Of a stretch of 64,000 bases of DNA, positions 33,184 through 44,459 are shown piece after piece. Positions within the stretch are counted from its first letter, which is position 1. Every line of letters begins with the position of its first letter. This DNA is from Blattamonas nauphoetae (taxonomy: Eukaryota; Preaxostyla; Oxymonadida), in assembly GCA_033064195.1 (NCBI GenBank), contig JARBJD010000008.1:434001-498000 (forward strand), in the 5' to 3' direction. Under the pieces are notes generated by a model. That model was not told the origin of the DNA. It saw only the letters and a program-made list of their open reading frames with translations, and did no database searches. The position numbers and the translations under genes are program-made.

Positions 33184-34477
33184 ATGATACTCTGCCATCT
33201 CCTCTTCGAATTCATTCAGGATCCTGATCTCGGGTCGAGTCAAAGTTTGAAGGTCAGATTCTCCTTAATTCCCACTTGAATCGCTCTTTCTCCAATTTCA
33301 GAAAGAATTCACGATTGACACATGCATTACCGAATTGGAACGAGGACTTTCAGAACCAGATGCTGTAGTGACCACACAAGTCTGGCGAAACCTTCCGACT
33401 CTTCTCCGAGACTGTGACGTCGTGAAAGAGGGGAACAAGTTTAAAATAGACAAATTGATCCAGCTGACTGTTCAGATTCTCAACGGGTGCTTGAGGAACG
33501 ACATCTCCATCGATAATCGACATCTGCTTCATTCTTCTCTCTCCGCCCTCGCCACATCCCCGACTCTTCCCCCTGTGATCCGTGTGGGACTTGATCAGTG
33601 CTTGGCTCCTTTGAATTCTCTGAAGGACGACCAATTCGTTCTTATTTCCACCGACGAGTTCAACTAGATGCAACAATCACTCTCAGGTCTCAATCAACAG
33701 TCCTCCGAACTGACTCAACGTATCAATTCCCTAAATGCTCGGGTTCTCCAAGCAGAACAAGAGAAGACGAAATCACAGACAGAACGAATGAAGATGGAAA
33801 AAGAAAAAACGAAAGCAGATAAAGAAATCATCAGATTGAAGGATGTCCAACAGCGAGTTCAAGGTGAACTCCAAAAATCGAGGAACGACAATTTGAAACT
33901 GCAACTGGCCGATCTTCCGATCTGGCTTGGAACTGAGTCTCTCCAAACAGTCGACAGAACAACTCACAGACTCACTCCAACCACTCTCACTCAAATTGTC
34001 AGGCTCGAAAAGAACAATGATTGGAGAACAGTCTTCACGTTCCCGATCTCGAACGGTGAGTGGGAGCTCAAAATCAAAGCAAGTGATACGACTTTCTATG
34101 GGGTGAGTGTGTTCTTCATTCTTCTCAATTTTTCAGTGCTTGGCTTCCTCAAACATCCACTTCCAGCGAATGCCACACAATCTCACTCTGGAACCAATGC
34201 AGGTGGAATTGGTGGTGATTTCATTCTTTGGGATGGAAGCATGTGGAAATATGGAGAAATCAAACCAGAAGGAACCAACAAGAAATGCGAACGATTTGGA
34301 CAGACAGCAGCGATCAGAGTAAATATGTCGTCGAGACAAGCAAGACTAGTTGTGGACGACCAGGAACAGCCTGGAATCTTCACCAATATTCCATCTCCTC
34401 TCTGCCTCGGAATCACAACACAAGAACAGGATGACCCGATTGAAGTTCTGTGGCTCAAACGACTCCGCTCGTATTGA
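33184..34477 (+). CDS. coiled-coil SPRY-like protein, short copy
   Basis: Exon 1 (33184-33252, MILCHLLFEFIQDPDLGSSQSLK) joins exon 2 through a 49-nt intron (33253-33301). A helical N-terminal domain (~135 residues, ELERGLSEPDAVVTTQVWRN) is followed by a short coiled coil and a SPRY/B30.2-like domain (WRTVFTFPISNGEWELKI, GFLKHPLPANATQ, PGIFTNIPSPLCLGI). A 30-nt intron at 34107-34136 sits inside the SPRY-like domain. An in-frame TAG at 33665-33667 separates the helical domain from the coiled coil. It either breaks the gene or closes a 30-nt GT-AG intron (33638-33667). The paralogue at 42093 has a sense codon there and a far longer coiled coil. Confidence 0.65.
33253..33301 (+). other. 49-nt intron, SPRY-like gene
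   Basis: GTCAGATTCTCC...CCAATTTCAG, phase 0. Sequence and position match the paralogue's intron at 42162-42210. Confidence 0.75.
33638..33667 (+). other. candidate 30-nt micro-intron ending in TAG
   Basis: GTTCTTATTTCC...TTCAACTAG, phase 0. The alternative reading is a simple TCG-to-TAG nonsense change relative to the paralogue. Confidence 0.3.
34107..34136 (+). other. 30-nt micro-intron in SPRY-like domain
   Basis: GTGTGTTCTTC...TTTTTCAG, pyrimidine-rich. It is a multiple of three, so the ORF reads through. Removal turns ...GVSVFFILLNFSVLGFLKH into ...GVMLGFLKH, a better SPRY core. Conserved at 43571-43600. Confidence 0.6.
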
Positions 34478-35671
34478 TTATTGTCACCCGACTTTACATC
34501 ACAATTACACTCGCAAACTCTTCCACTTCTTTCTTGTCTAACCACACTACTCTCTCTCATTTGTTTTTTGAATGAACTGTGTTGAATTGCTGGAGGACGA
34601 TGGTGATGATGGCGACGATAAACACTTGCGACCAGGGTTCAAAATGTCCAACGTGGACATATCCGATCCATATCATTTGTTGAATTGACTTACTTCAGGC
34701 TACGATAAAAAAGAAAGTGGAAAGAGTTGAAAATAAGTCATACGAAGTTGATGATGCAAAGAAAATGACCTTGGTTTTTGAGATCCTTGTTTTTCAAGTA
34801 TCTCCCTGCTGATCATAAAAAGGTATATAGACATGTTACGATCCCACCCATCTCCCACACGAATCCCACTTTTTTCCTGAAAATCCCAGAAAAATCCCAT
34901 CCATAATTTGTTTATACGACACTTCTTTTTTCTTCTCTATCTGTTGAGATTTGACATGATCTAATCATTTAATGATTTGCGATCCACTGAATAAACCGGT
35001 AAATGGGGTTGCGATGTGGTCTAGTACGATTTGGCCATGATCAGCCCTTATCTCGCAAAACAATCCCAGAAAATCCCATGGGGGAAAACGACCATTTTCT
35101 TGCCACATGCAAATGGTTCATCAACATTATGACACTCACATTGCGATTCCCAACAATCCCCAAAATCCCCGGGGATGGGATTGGGAGATCTTCCCACATC
35201 ACCCATTTGACAGGGTCAGAATCCAATAACAACTTTATTCTCATCACTGCACCTTTCTGAACGTTCATCGTGTGACTTGTGTTCATTTTTAGAAAAAGAG
35301 TCAATCAAATGAGTGATTCACATGACATGAGGTCAACAAAACTTTGAAGAAGGTATTGGAGGCATGTACAATCCAGGTGGAACATAATCAGATCTTATTT
35401 GATGCTTTCGATCCCAGTTTGATGTCGGTCTTGTCTTTCAGAGTCTTCTTCGTATCCTCCTCTTTCCCTTTTCGAATCATCCTCTTTGGTGGAATCACCA
35501 CTCCACACAACTGGCCTCACCTCCATCTCCCATTCATCCTCTCCTCTTCTGCTCGCTTCACTTCTCCACTCACTCTGCCCATGATTCTTTTTCATCCTCC
35601 CTCTGAAATTAAGGCCTCACCATCTTCTCCTCACTTTCCGCTCCGAGTCTGACTCGACCAACACATCCCCC
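34478..35671. other. intergenic, no supported gene
   Basis: AT-richer, with several ATCCCA/AATCCC-type short repeats around 34845-34905 and 35060-35180. No domain-bearing ORF was recognised. Confidence 0.5.
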
Positions 35672-37590
35672 TCAGTCGTTTTCCGCTCTCTCCTGCTTCC
35701 CTACTACTCCCCCCTTCTCCTCCACGCCTCCAGAATCCGACGAGCTCACATTAATCGCACACTGCGACTTCGATCCTTCATCCACTAACACTTCACTCTT
35801 CCCTCCTTTCCCACCGCTCGCACCAGTTTCTGAAGATACATCAATCAATCGTTGCAACACTCGCTATTTCGACAGCAGACGAGGCGCTACGAATGCGTGG
35901 ACTGTTTGCTGTGCTTCCTGCGCCATCCACTTTGCTTTCCTTTCGTTTCCTTTCTCTGCTTCCATCGCTGCTTCCTTCAGTTTCTCGTTCGCAATCGAGA
36001 ACATCATAAACGTTCTCAGTCGCTCCATCGACTCGTTTCCCTCCAATTTCATGAGATATTGATTCAGGCCGGTGCATCCTGTGCGGCACGTTGAGTTGCC
36101 GTGGTCAGAAGAGACGAGTACAAAGGATCCCTCACATCCCGTCTTCCTGACTCCACCACAACTCGTCTTTTGATTGGAATGAACGCTGCAACCGTGTCCA
36201 ACGAGTTGAAATAGCGATATGTTTCAAGAATTGCACCAACTTCCTTGACCTCGTTTAACTTCTGTCGATCCATGACCGAAACAAACACTTCTCCATCCGA
36301 CGTCGGTGAGGATGTTGTCCACAACTTGAAGTTGATCAACAGCTGCCTCGTTTCCCCGCTCACAATATCAGTCGTGTCCAATGGAAGTATTTTCACCATT
36401 TCCTCGCGCTCATTCGGGTTGTGCCGCATCTCCTCATGAAATGCACTGGCTTGCTCCGTTGTTGATTCAGACGTGAATGTCGCTCCAAAGAACACCTCTT
36501 CGTTGTTAAAATTGACCGTATCTACATGTTGGGACGATTCCATTCGGATAATTTGGGTGTGTGTCACCACAATCGGTGCAGGCTCCGATTGACATGAAAT
36601 GTTTGGTATGGGCTGGATATTGAAGCGAGTAACCGTTCCGACGAGAGAGACTGGGAAATGGTGAATTGTTCGGACTTTCCAGCTCATCACCAAATTCAGA
36701 AATACATCCCGAATTTCTTCGTCTTCCGTTGACGTCGCCCAATTATCTCACCTCCACCACGAAATGCAACCGTCCGAAGTGCGTTTTCTTCTTCCACAGT
36801 CTCCATCCCAACGCCCACTGTTGAGATCACGAACGGGACAGACATGGAATATGGATCGTTGGTTGGCGGCTGAAACGAGGAAGAACGTGGAGAAGATTTG
36901 TTGTGAGTTGTGAGGAAGATGAGTTTGGTCTGATTGGCGACAACGTTTGATAACCGCGGCGATCATGTTTGTGTCGCGAATGCCTTCGTTCACACTGCCG
37001 TTGTGAACAAGCACCACAACCCGGCGATATGTGGGAGGGATCGACCCGTCGTGTTAGTGGTTGTTGATCTGTTTAATTCCACTTTCATCGCCTTCACAAT
37101 GATTCGATGTTGTGCCCGCGTGATTTCCTCGTGAAATCCGCTCAAAGTCGACCAATGGCTTGTTTGGTAGTTTTTTCTTTCATATCTTCATCTTCACTGT
37201 CTCTATTTGTGACATTTTGTACAAAATCCAGACTGTCCTTCGCTGAATCGTTGGAGTCTTGAAATGTCGTCTCGTCACCAGAATCATTGCTGCGACTTGT
37301 TCCAACACGTGTGAGTGGCAAGAAGACGGAGTCAGCTCGCAAAAAAAGTGGCAAGAGGAATAAAATCTGTGATGTCGAGTTGATCCACTGTTTCTCTGAT
37401 GTCTTCCAGAATTTTGTCAAGTTTTCCTTCCTCCTCCATCGCATGTGCAACAGAGACCACAAAATAGAGGTAAATCTGGTGTGCGGGGGCAGATTCATCG
37501 AGTGTGGGAGCTTGGAATGAGATGAGTCCATTCAGTTCGCAACAACCATCCACCATTCGAATAACAGGTTCAGTTTCCAGCGAAGGAAGA
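35672..37590 (-). pseudogene. decayed von Willebrand factor A (vWA) domain protein gene
   Basis: The minus strand encodes successive pieces of a vWA protein. YLYFVVSVAHAMEEEGKLDKIL and DITDFIPLATF form the first strand and helix, with the MIDAS DxSxS replaced by VSVAH. GFHEEITRAQHR, RRVVVLVHNGSVNEGIRD, SVPFVISTVGVGMETVEE and LRTVAFRGG follow. EEIRDVFLNLVMSWK starts a beta-rich C-terminal region, with a helical tail (KLKEAAMEAEKGNERKAK). The pieces lie in different frames. One shift is removed by a 29-nt GT-AG interval (36724-36752) and one in-frame TAG closes a 27-nt interval. At least three others, near 37130, 37050 and 36070, and a T-run near 37345 look like true indels. Probably a pseudogene. 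Confidence 0.6.
36724..36752 (-). other. 29-nt micro-intron in vWA gene
   Basis: GTGAGATAATTG...CAACGGAAG, with a canonical GTGAG donor. Removal in phase 1 joins LRTVAFRGG to DEEIRDVFLNLVM. Confidence 0.6.
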
Positions 37591-39246
37591 ACATGGTTTT
37601 CTTATCTGGTGATGTTTTTCAGGCAATGGATGCATTCTACGAGGAGGGTGATGAACTTTCAGGATGCCGGGATTTAGTGTGGTAAAATCGAGCTGATAGG
37701 GACGTTTCCATCGAAATCAGAGTGATCGAGCATCAGAGAATGATTATCATCAGTTGGACGTGTTGTTGAGGTTCATTTGATGACAAACCCGATGAATGGC
37801 GAGAAGAGGTGCTGTGTGTGACCTGAAGAAAGGAAGATCGACAATAGAGAGAAGACGAACAATGATAAAGAAAGAAAGGAGAAGGTGATGACGACACGTG
37901 TCGGGATTGAATGACGTAGTCGATGAATAAACGCAAATGTTTGAAGACGCATCACTGGCCAGACATACCATGAGATTCATCTTCGTTCACCATTGAACAA
38001 GCTATCCTGTCTTGTGGCAAAACATTCACTTCATCCTTAACGCTTCAATGGAGAATATTGTCGAGTTTGTGATGAAACTGTTGAGGGTCACTGGGAGGGC
38101 AATGTTCAGTATGCAGTTCGGTTTAAAAAACCGGAAAAAACGAAACAGATATAGTTTTTCGATTCAGGATACCTGTATCCAAGGAAGCTCTTCTGAGTTG
38201 ACGAGAATCCACAGAGATCGGATGAGTTGTGATGGATCACAGCATGTATGCACCATCTGTGACAATGAGTCACCTGAAGAGAATAAGATACCAGTACAAT
38301 CTTTTAAAACGAGAACGAGAAATAGAATGAGACGGTTCTTCATGAATTAGCTTTGTTTTCAAAACGGATCGTGGGTGTGATCGTCTCCGTTCACTGAATT
38401 CACAACTTCTGACATTTTCCAGGTCTGATGTGAAATGAGATATAATTCAACGTCGTTTTCGCAAGTTTCGAAGTGCGCATCGTGTCATATCAAAATAATG
38501 GGGAAAAATCCCACGAAAAATCCCACTTTTTACCGTCCCATCCCACTCAAAACATGTCTAAAGGTATAAAGATATCCATGGTGAAGTCTTCTTACATTTA
38601 ATTTTTCAATACTGTTGAGGTTTGAGGGTTTGTTCGGCAATCCACCTGATTGTCAAAAAAACGCCATGTGAAGAAGGAGACAATCTTTAATCATCCATAA
38701 AAAGTACCTAGATGGTTGAAAAAGGAAAAATACATTCATTTGATGTTGTTCTATTTCAAAGAAAACATAGAAGACTGACGGAACCACGAGATTGTCTGAA
38801 AAAGCAGAAAGCTTACAGTCAACTGAACTCTCCGATCAAGAAACGTCTTCACTGAGATAGGAGTGAGTGTTTGGACGATTAAAATCATCAAATCACTGTA
38901 GAGTGCTATATCGGTTGATCTGCCCATTTTGATTAAATTTTACACACGAAAGAAACATTGAATAATAGAGAAGTGACATACTGAATGAAAAAAAGGCATA
39001 TATTAACACAGTAGTGCTTTGTCAGGATTTGATTCTTCTATGTACATGAACGGAGTTCGTCAACGTGCCATCAACGCGCGCTCAACGGGACAAAGGGGTG
39101 AATCAACGTGAGGTCAACGGGAGAAAGACCGCCCGTGGCAGGTTTCGAACCCTGCTTGCGACTGTTCATTCAACATCGAGACTTGGTGTCTGTCGTATTC
39201 ACCAGTCCAGTCGCTGGCATCGTTCCCATCTGGTCCGATTCCGCAA
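37591..39246. other. gene-poor stretch with one dispersed repeat
   Basis: No supported gene. 38497-38566 (AAATCCCACGAAAAATCCCA...) recurs at ~54640-54703, inside the 9-bp-TSD element, ending in both places with CACTCAAAACATGTCTAA. Confidence 0.5.
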
Positions 39247-41791
39247 CTATTCACGCTTCGAAGGCCGAGAAGTACGAGCATTCGGAACAGGAAGAGGCAC
39301 ACGACGTGACAGATTCCGATTCAGAGTTGGAGGTGGATGGGTTGCTTGACCGAGAATCGCGAGAAGAGCTGTTTCTTCTTCTTTTCCTTCGTCGGTCTCT
39401 GCAATCCCCGTGTCGGCTTCGCTTCCTTCGATCCCTTCCTTTGACATCCTTTCTTCGACCAGAATCACACCATGTGTATCATCAACTCCGAATTCTTCAA
39501 CTTTTTCAACATCAAGCGGTTCTTGGGGTTCCATTTTGTTCTGTGTCAGTCCAACACTCTTTTGTTTTCGTCGTCGGAGGAAAATAAGGATGATGACAAC
39601 GAGGAGGAGTTTAATCAGCAGACATCCAACCACTGAAATCAACCAGCTCATCAGATTTTTCGTTTCCGGTGACATCGACTTCTTTGGATCACATGGGTAT
39701 GTCGGGATGTTGATCAATCTTGTTGAACTCGTCATCAAAATGTCGCACAGGGTCAAACAAACCTGACTCAAGCATCGTGTCTCCGAGGATCATTCCGGTT
39801 GAGTCACGACTGATTGTGGTGAAGCAGTCGTCAAACTCAAGTGGAGGCAAAACAGGGAACACGAAGAACATGATTGCGACATCTGTGAATTTGGTCGCAT
39901 TCGCTTCCAATCCAACGACGTTCTCCATGAAGAAACTGGTGTCATCACAAATCGTATTCCCATCAAAGAAAACACGCGAGAACGAAAGAGATTCAGATTC
40001 GTTATTGGTTATGATGCAGATGGCGCCAGTCGTTCCTGAGAAGCAGTTCTTCACGAGAGTGTCGGAGCTGCTGAGTTCCTTCCATTGATGAAAGGAAATC
40101 GCGCTTCCTCCATGTTTGGACGAGCATCCGATGAAGTGACTTCTCTTCACAGTCAACTTTGCTCCTCCACACGCCTCAATCCCCCCTCCAAGTGCGATGC
40201 TTGTTTCGGCGATGATCCGACATCGTTCAAACTTCGTGCCGACTACACTCAGATCGATTTGTCCTGCCACAGCCACGCCGCCTCCAACAGTCACCGCCTT
40301 GCAGTCTTCGAAGACACAACCAACCAATTCCAACTTCTTCCCAACAACTTGTTCTGGCAGATAATATCCACTGAGATAGAGTCCTCCCCCGTCAGAAGAA
40401 CTCGCAGTGGTCGAACAGTACACGAATCGGCACGACTCGATGAGAACATCATCCGCAATCGAAAGATGCATCGCTCCACCTGAATCCTTCGACGTGCAGG
40501 ACGTGAAGTTCGACAGTATGACAGTGATATTGGTGTCGTCGAGCTGGTCAGTGACGACGATTGTAATGGCTCCACCCGGACCGCCAGTGAAGGTAATGTT
40601 GTCGAAGGAGCATGACTCGACGGAGAGGGTGCCTGGGTTCTTGTTGAAGATGAGTGGGCGAGCAGATGGCTGATAGTTGTCCCCAGTGAAGCGGCAGTGA
40701 GAGAAGGAGGCGGAGGTTGATGAGGGGCCGCTGGTTTTGTCGAAGAAATACAACGTGCCATCCACAAAGGGAGGTGTGGAGCCATCGGGAAGGACGATTG
40801 ATGGTTCTTCGTTGCTTTCGGTGTCGGTGTTGGGGGAGGAGAGGAGGGAGGAGAAGGAAGAATTCGAGCACAAAACTGATCCTCCAGTGATCACGTCCCG
40901 AATCGTCGATCCCGATAAATGCGAGCTTGTCAGCGACACAACACATCCCAACATCTTCTGATCCAAATGCCGAAGGCGTGGCGAGTGCGAACACCCAATC
41001 GAACTCATGTTCACAAACGAGCACCCAATCAGCGATGACGACATTCTTCCAACCGATTCCACATTCTTTCGAGATGTTCGTGTCAGTGAGAGGCCAATCC
41101 CGTCGTTTCCCAGAATCCGAAGAGAGTCAAACGAACATCCAACAATCGACACCCAAACTGACCCTCCAAGGGATGGAAATGACAATGTTTCAACAACACC
41201 ACGCATCGACCCAACATCATTCCACAGCAAGCTCTTCGAAATCACAACTGACGATTCTCTTCCTGATTCCTCCAATCGAGATCCAGAAATCACAATCGCA
41301 CTTGACCATGGTGATACTTCAATTCTGCTTGAAGATATCGTCAGCATACTCCTTGAAACCGTTGCCAGCCTTGGAGATCTTGCTTCGTTCATCTGCTGTC
41401 TTCCTTTCTCAGAATAGTCGACGAGTGAAAAGTGGAGCAGTTTCAATGACAATGTTCAGTTTGTCAATGAGAACATGCAACTTTCAAAGTCCTGTCTTCG
41501 TACTTCGTCGGAATTCCAGTTCATTTCTGTCTGAGACGAAGCAATCAGTCCAGTTTTCGAATCGTCATTTCCTTTCGAGGGCTCCCCTGTCAGTTCTATC
41601 CATCTGTGTGCAATTTCAATGTTGTCCCCAATGTATGTTCCTTCTTGCAACGACAAAGATAAAGTTTCATTGGGATCAGAGTTGGAAAAGTCTAACTTGG
41701 TGTTCAGAAAAGTGGAGAGGCGATGTAGCGACAGGGACGAGTTCAAACTCGGTAAAACGTCAGCAAGCAGAAGTAAGAAGTGTGTGAACAT
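39247..41791 (-). pseudogene. broken copy of the beta-helix / TM / pseudokinase gene
   Basis: Paralogue of the 29062-32883 gene in a tandem duplicate. Signal peptide MFTHFLLLLADVLPSLNS and the beta-helix region are present (SSLIGCSFVNMSSIG, GGAMHLS, GGGVAVAG). An in-frame TGA lies at 41453-41455 (SLTN-stop-TLSLK; paralogues have TCG). Near 39700 the sequence jumps from DDEFNKID to DPKKSMSPETKN with a frame change, so both Ig-like modules are deleted. The TM helix (WLISVVGCLLIKLLLVVIIL) and linker follow. The kinase-like domain is missing, replaced at ~39350 by sequence also found at 44100-44170. Confidence 0.8.
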
Positions 41792-42092
41792 GAATGAAAA
41801 TTGTAGTAATGTTTAATAAAGGTATTTGAGAGAGAAGAGGGTGTGATCCTGCCCTTTATTTGAAATGGAAATCAAGAATTCAGAATACCCATGATATGTT
41901 CGTTTTCAGAACAAAAGATGAGGCGATCAATGGATAGAGAAGGATGTCTGATGGCAATAAGAGCCTACAAAGACACCATTAATTACATTTGAGTCCAATA
42001 ATTCATTCTGGTCCGATCATATTTAGTCGAAATGTTCACAACTATTGACCATGTATTCCGTTTTCTGTCTATTGATCCTTGTTCCATCTTCC

Positions 42093-43938
42093 ATGATACT
42101 CTGCCATCCCCTCTTCGAATTCATTCAGGATCCTGATTTCTGGTCGAGTCAAAGTCTGAAGGTCAGATTCTCCTTAATTCCCACTTGAATCTCTCTTTCT
42201 CCAACTTCAGAAGAAACTCACGATTGACACATACATTGACGAATTGGAAAGAGGACTGTTCGAACCAGATGCTATTGTGACCACACAAGCCTGGCGAAAC
42301 CTTCCGACTCTACTCCGAGACGGTGACGTCGTGAAAGAGGAGAACCTCCACAAGTTGGACAGACTGATCCGATCGATCGTTGCGATTCTCACCGAGTGCT
42401 TGAGGAATGACATCTCCATCGATAATCGACGCTTGCTTCATTCCTCACTCTCCGCCCTCGCCGCATCCTCCACTTGTCCCCCTGTGATCCGTGTCGGAGT
42501 TGATCAGTGCTTGGCTCCTTTGAATTCTCTGAAGGACGGCCAATTCGTTCTTCTTTCCACCGACGAGTTCAAATCGATGGAAGATGATGCTCAACGATAT
42601 TTGAACACAACGTCGACGCAAAATACCGAGATCAACCAACTCAACCATACCATTGCCACTCTCCAACAACGTCAGAAGGAAGATGAAGAGAAGTTGATGA
42701 AGGAACGAGAGGAGATGAATGCCAAAGTTGGAGAGATGGAGGCAATGCTGACTAAACAACGCGAGGAAAAGAAAGAATTGCTCGATCAACTGGAAAGAGA
42801 GAAGGAACGCGAACAGGCCAGTGAAAATGCTCGAAGAGAAGGTGAAGCAAGAATCGAACAACTCCTGATTGAGAACAAGAATCTTGCGAACAATCTGACA
42901 GAATCAAAAGATCGAGAGAAGAAAGCTGAAGAGAGAGAAGTGAAGACGAATGATGACAGAAGAGGGGCAGAACTCTCTCGGAAGCAGATGGAAGAAGAGA
43001 AGAAGAAAGCAGAAATGGAAAGAGCAAGGATGGAAGAAGAGAAGAAAAAAGCAGAATCGGAAAGAGCAAGGATGGAAGAAGAGAAGAAGAAAGCAGAACT
43101 CTCTCGGAAGCAGATGGAAGAGGAGAAGAAGAAAGCAGAAGCTGAAAGAGGGAAGATGGAACAAGAAAGGAGACAAGCCGAAGAGAAGAGAAGGAGCGCG
43201 GAGGAGAGGCTGAAGAATGTGGAGGAACAGGCTCGGAGAGAGAAGGAGAGGCTGTCAAATGAAGTGAAGAACACTCAGAAAGAACTTGGAGAGGTGAGAG
43301 CTGGGAGACAGAAGAGTGAGAATGAGAACAGGGGTCTGATATTACAAATCGACAAATTGAAACAACAACTGGCTCATCTTCCGATCTGGCTTGGAACCGA
43401 GTCACTCCAAACATTCGACAGTACAACTCACAGACTCACTCCAACCACTCTCTCTCAGATTGTCTATCTTGCAGGGAATACGGATTGGAGAACAGTCTTC
43501 ACTTTTCCGATCTCTGACGGTGAGTGGGAGCTCAAAATCGAAGCAAGTGGAACCACTTTCATGAATGTGAGTGTGTTCTTCATTCTTCTCAATTTTTCAG
43601 TGCTTGGCTTCCTCAAACATCCTCTTCCAGCGAATGCCACACAGCGTCATTGTGGAAACAATTCGGGTGGGTTTTGTGGTGATTTCGTTCTTTGGGATGG
43701 AAGCATGTGGAACAATGGAGAAATCAAGCCAGCAGGAACAAACAAGAAATGCGAACGATATGGACAGACAGCAGCGATCAGAGTGAACATGTCGACGAGA
43801 CTAGCAAGACTGGTTGTGGACGAGATGGAACAGCCTGGGATCTTTACCAACATTCCTTCTCCTCTCTGCCTCGGAATCACAACACGGGACCAGAACAAAC
43901 AGATTCAAGTGGAATGGCTCAAACGACTCCGCTCATGA
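42093..43938 (+). CDS. coiled-coil SPRY-like protein, long copy
   Basis: Same architecture as the gene at 33184 and apparently intact. Exon 1 is 42093-42161 (MILCHPLFEFIQDPDFWSSQ), followed by a 49-nt intron (42162-42210) and a helical N-terminal domain of ~140 residues. A ~240-residue coiled coil is rich in repeated MEEEKKKAEMERARMEEEKK-type heptads. A SPRY/B30.2-like domain (WRTVFTFPISDGEWELKI, FVLWDGSMWNNGE, CLGITTRDQ) ends the protein and contains a conserved 30-nt intron at 43571-43600. No signal peptide is visible, so it is probably intracellular. It forms a divergent pair with the beta-helix gene, as at 29-34 kb. Function unknown; SPRY domains usually bind proteins. Confidence 0.8.
42162..42210 (+). 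other. 49-nt intron, long SPRY-like gene
   Basis: GTCAGATTCTCC...CCAACTTCAG, phase 0. Same length and position as 33253-33301. Confidence 0.75.
43571..43600 (+). other. 30-nt micro-intron in SPRY-like domain
   Basis: Identical interval to 34107-34136. Removal gives FMNVMLGFLKH, matching the usual SPRY core better than the read-through. Confidence 0.6.
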
Positions 43939-44020
43939 TGATTCTTGTCGCCCGACTATTATTCGCTATCACACTCGCTAATCCTTCCACCTCTTTCTCA
44001 TTCAACCACACTACTCTCTC

Positions 44021-44333
44021 TCATGTTTTTTTGAATGAACTGTCTTGAATTGTTGGAGGACGATGTTGTCTGAGCCATAATTGGTGTGTGCATCGACGAC
44101 GAGAGCATTCGGAACAGGAAGAGGCGGACGACGTGACAGATTCAGATTCACTGTCGGATGAGTGGTGTTCTGTGATTGAAGAGAAAGAAAAAAGGAAAAT
44201 GAAGAAATGAGAGAACACTCCTCCAATCCCTTCTTCTTCAATTCGTTCTGTTCTCGCTTCCATCTCTTCTCTTCAGCCTCTCGTTCCCACTTTTCTCGCA
44301 TTTGGTTTCGAAGCTCAGCCGCATATTCCTGAA
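44021..44333 (-). pseudogene. 3' end of a coiled-coil, Ser-rich gene (fragment)
   Basis: Minus-strand exon preceded by a TTTCAG acceptor: EYAAELRNQMREKWEREAEE..., a charged coiled coil. A probable 49-nt intron (GTGTTCTC...CAATCACAG, ~44161-44209) leads to HHSSDSESESVTSSASSCSE and a stop. The upstream part of the gene is not in the window. A diverged copy of the Ser-rich end is fused to the broken beta-helix gene at 39247-39350. Confidence 0.45.
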
Positions 44334-44459
44334 AGTATTAAACTCCCATTTTTGTGGAGGAAAATTAACGAATTGATCGAGAATGCAAAGAAAGGGTATG
44401 ATCGCTCCTTGTCAATCTTTGCATTTCTCAGATAGAGACCTGACACTCTTCATCCAGTC

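Noticed and set aside
39120-39160. tRNA-like B box (GGTTTCGAACC)
   Set aside because: No matching A box, acceptor or anticodon stems in the surrounding 80 bases on either strand.
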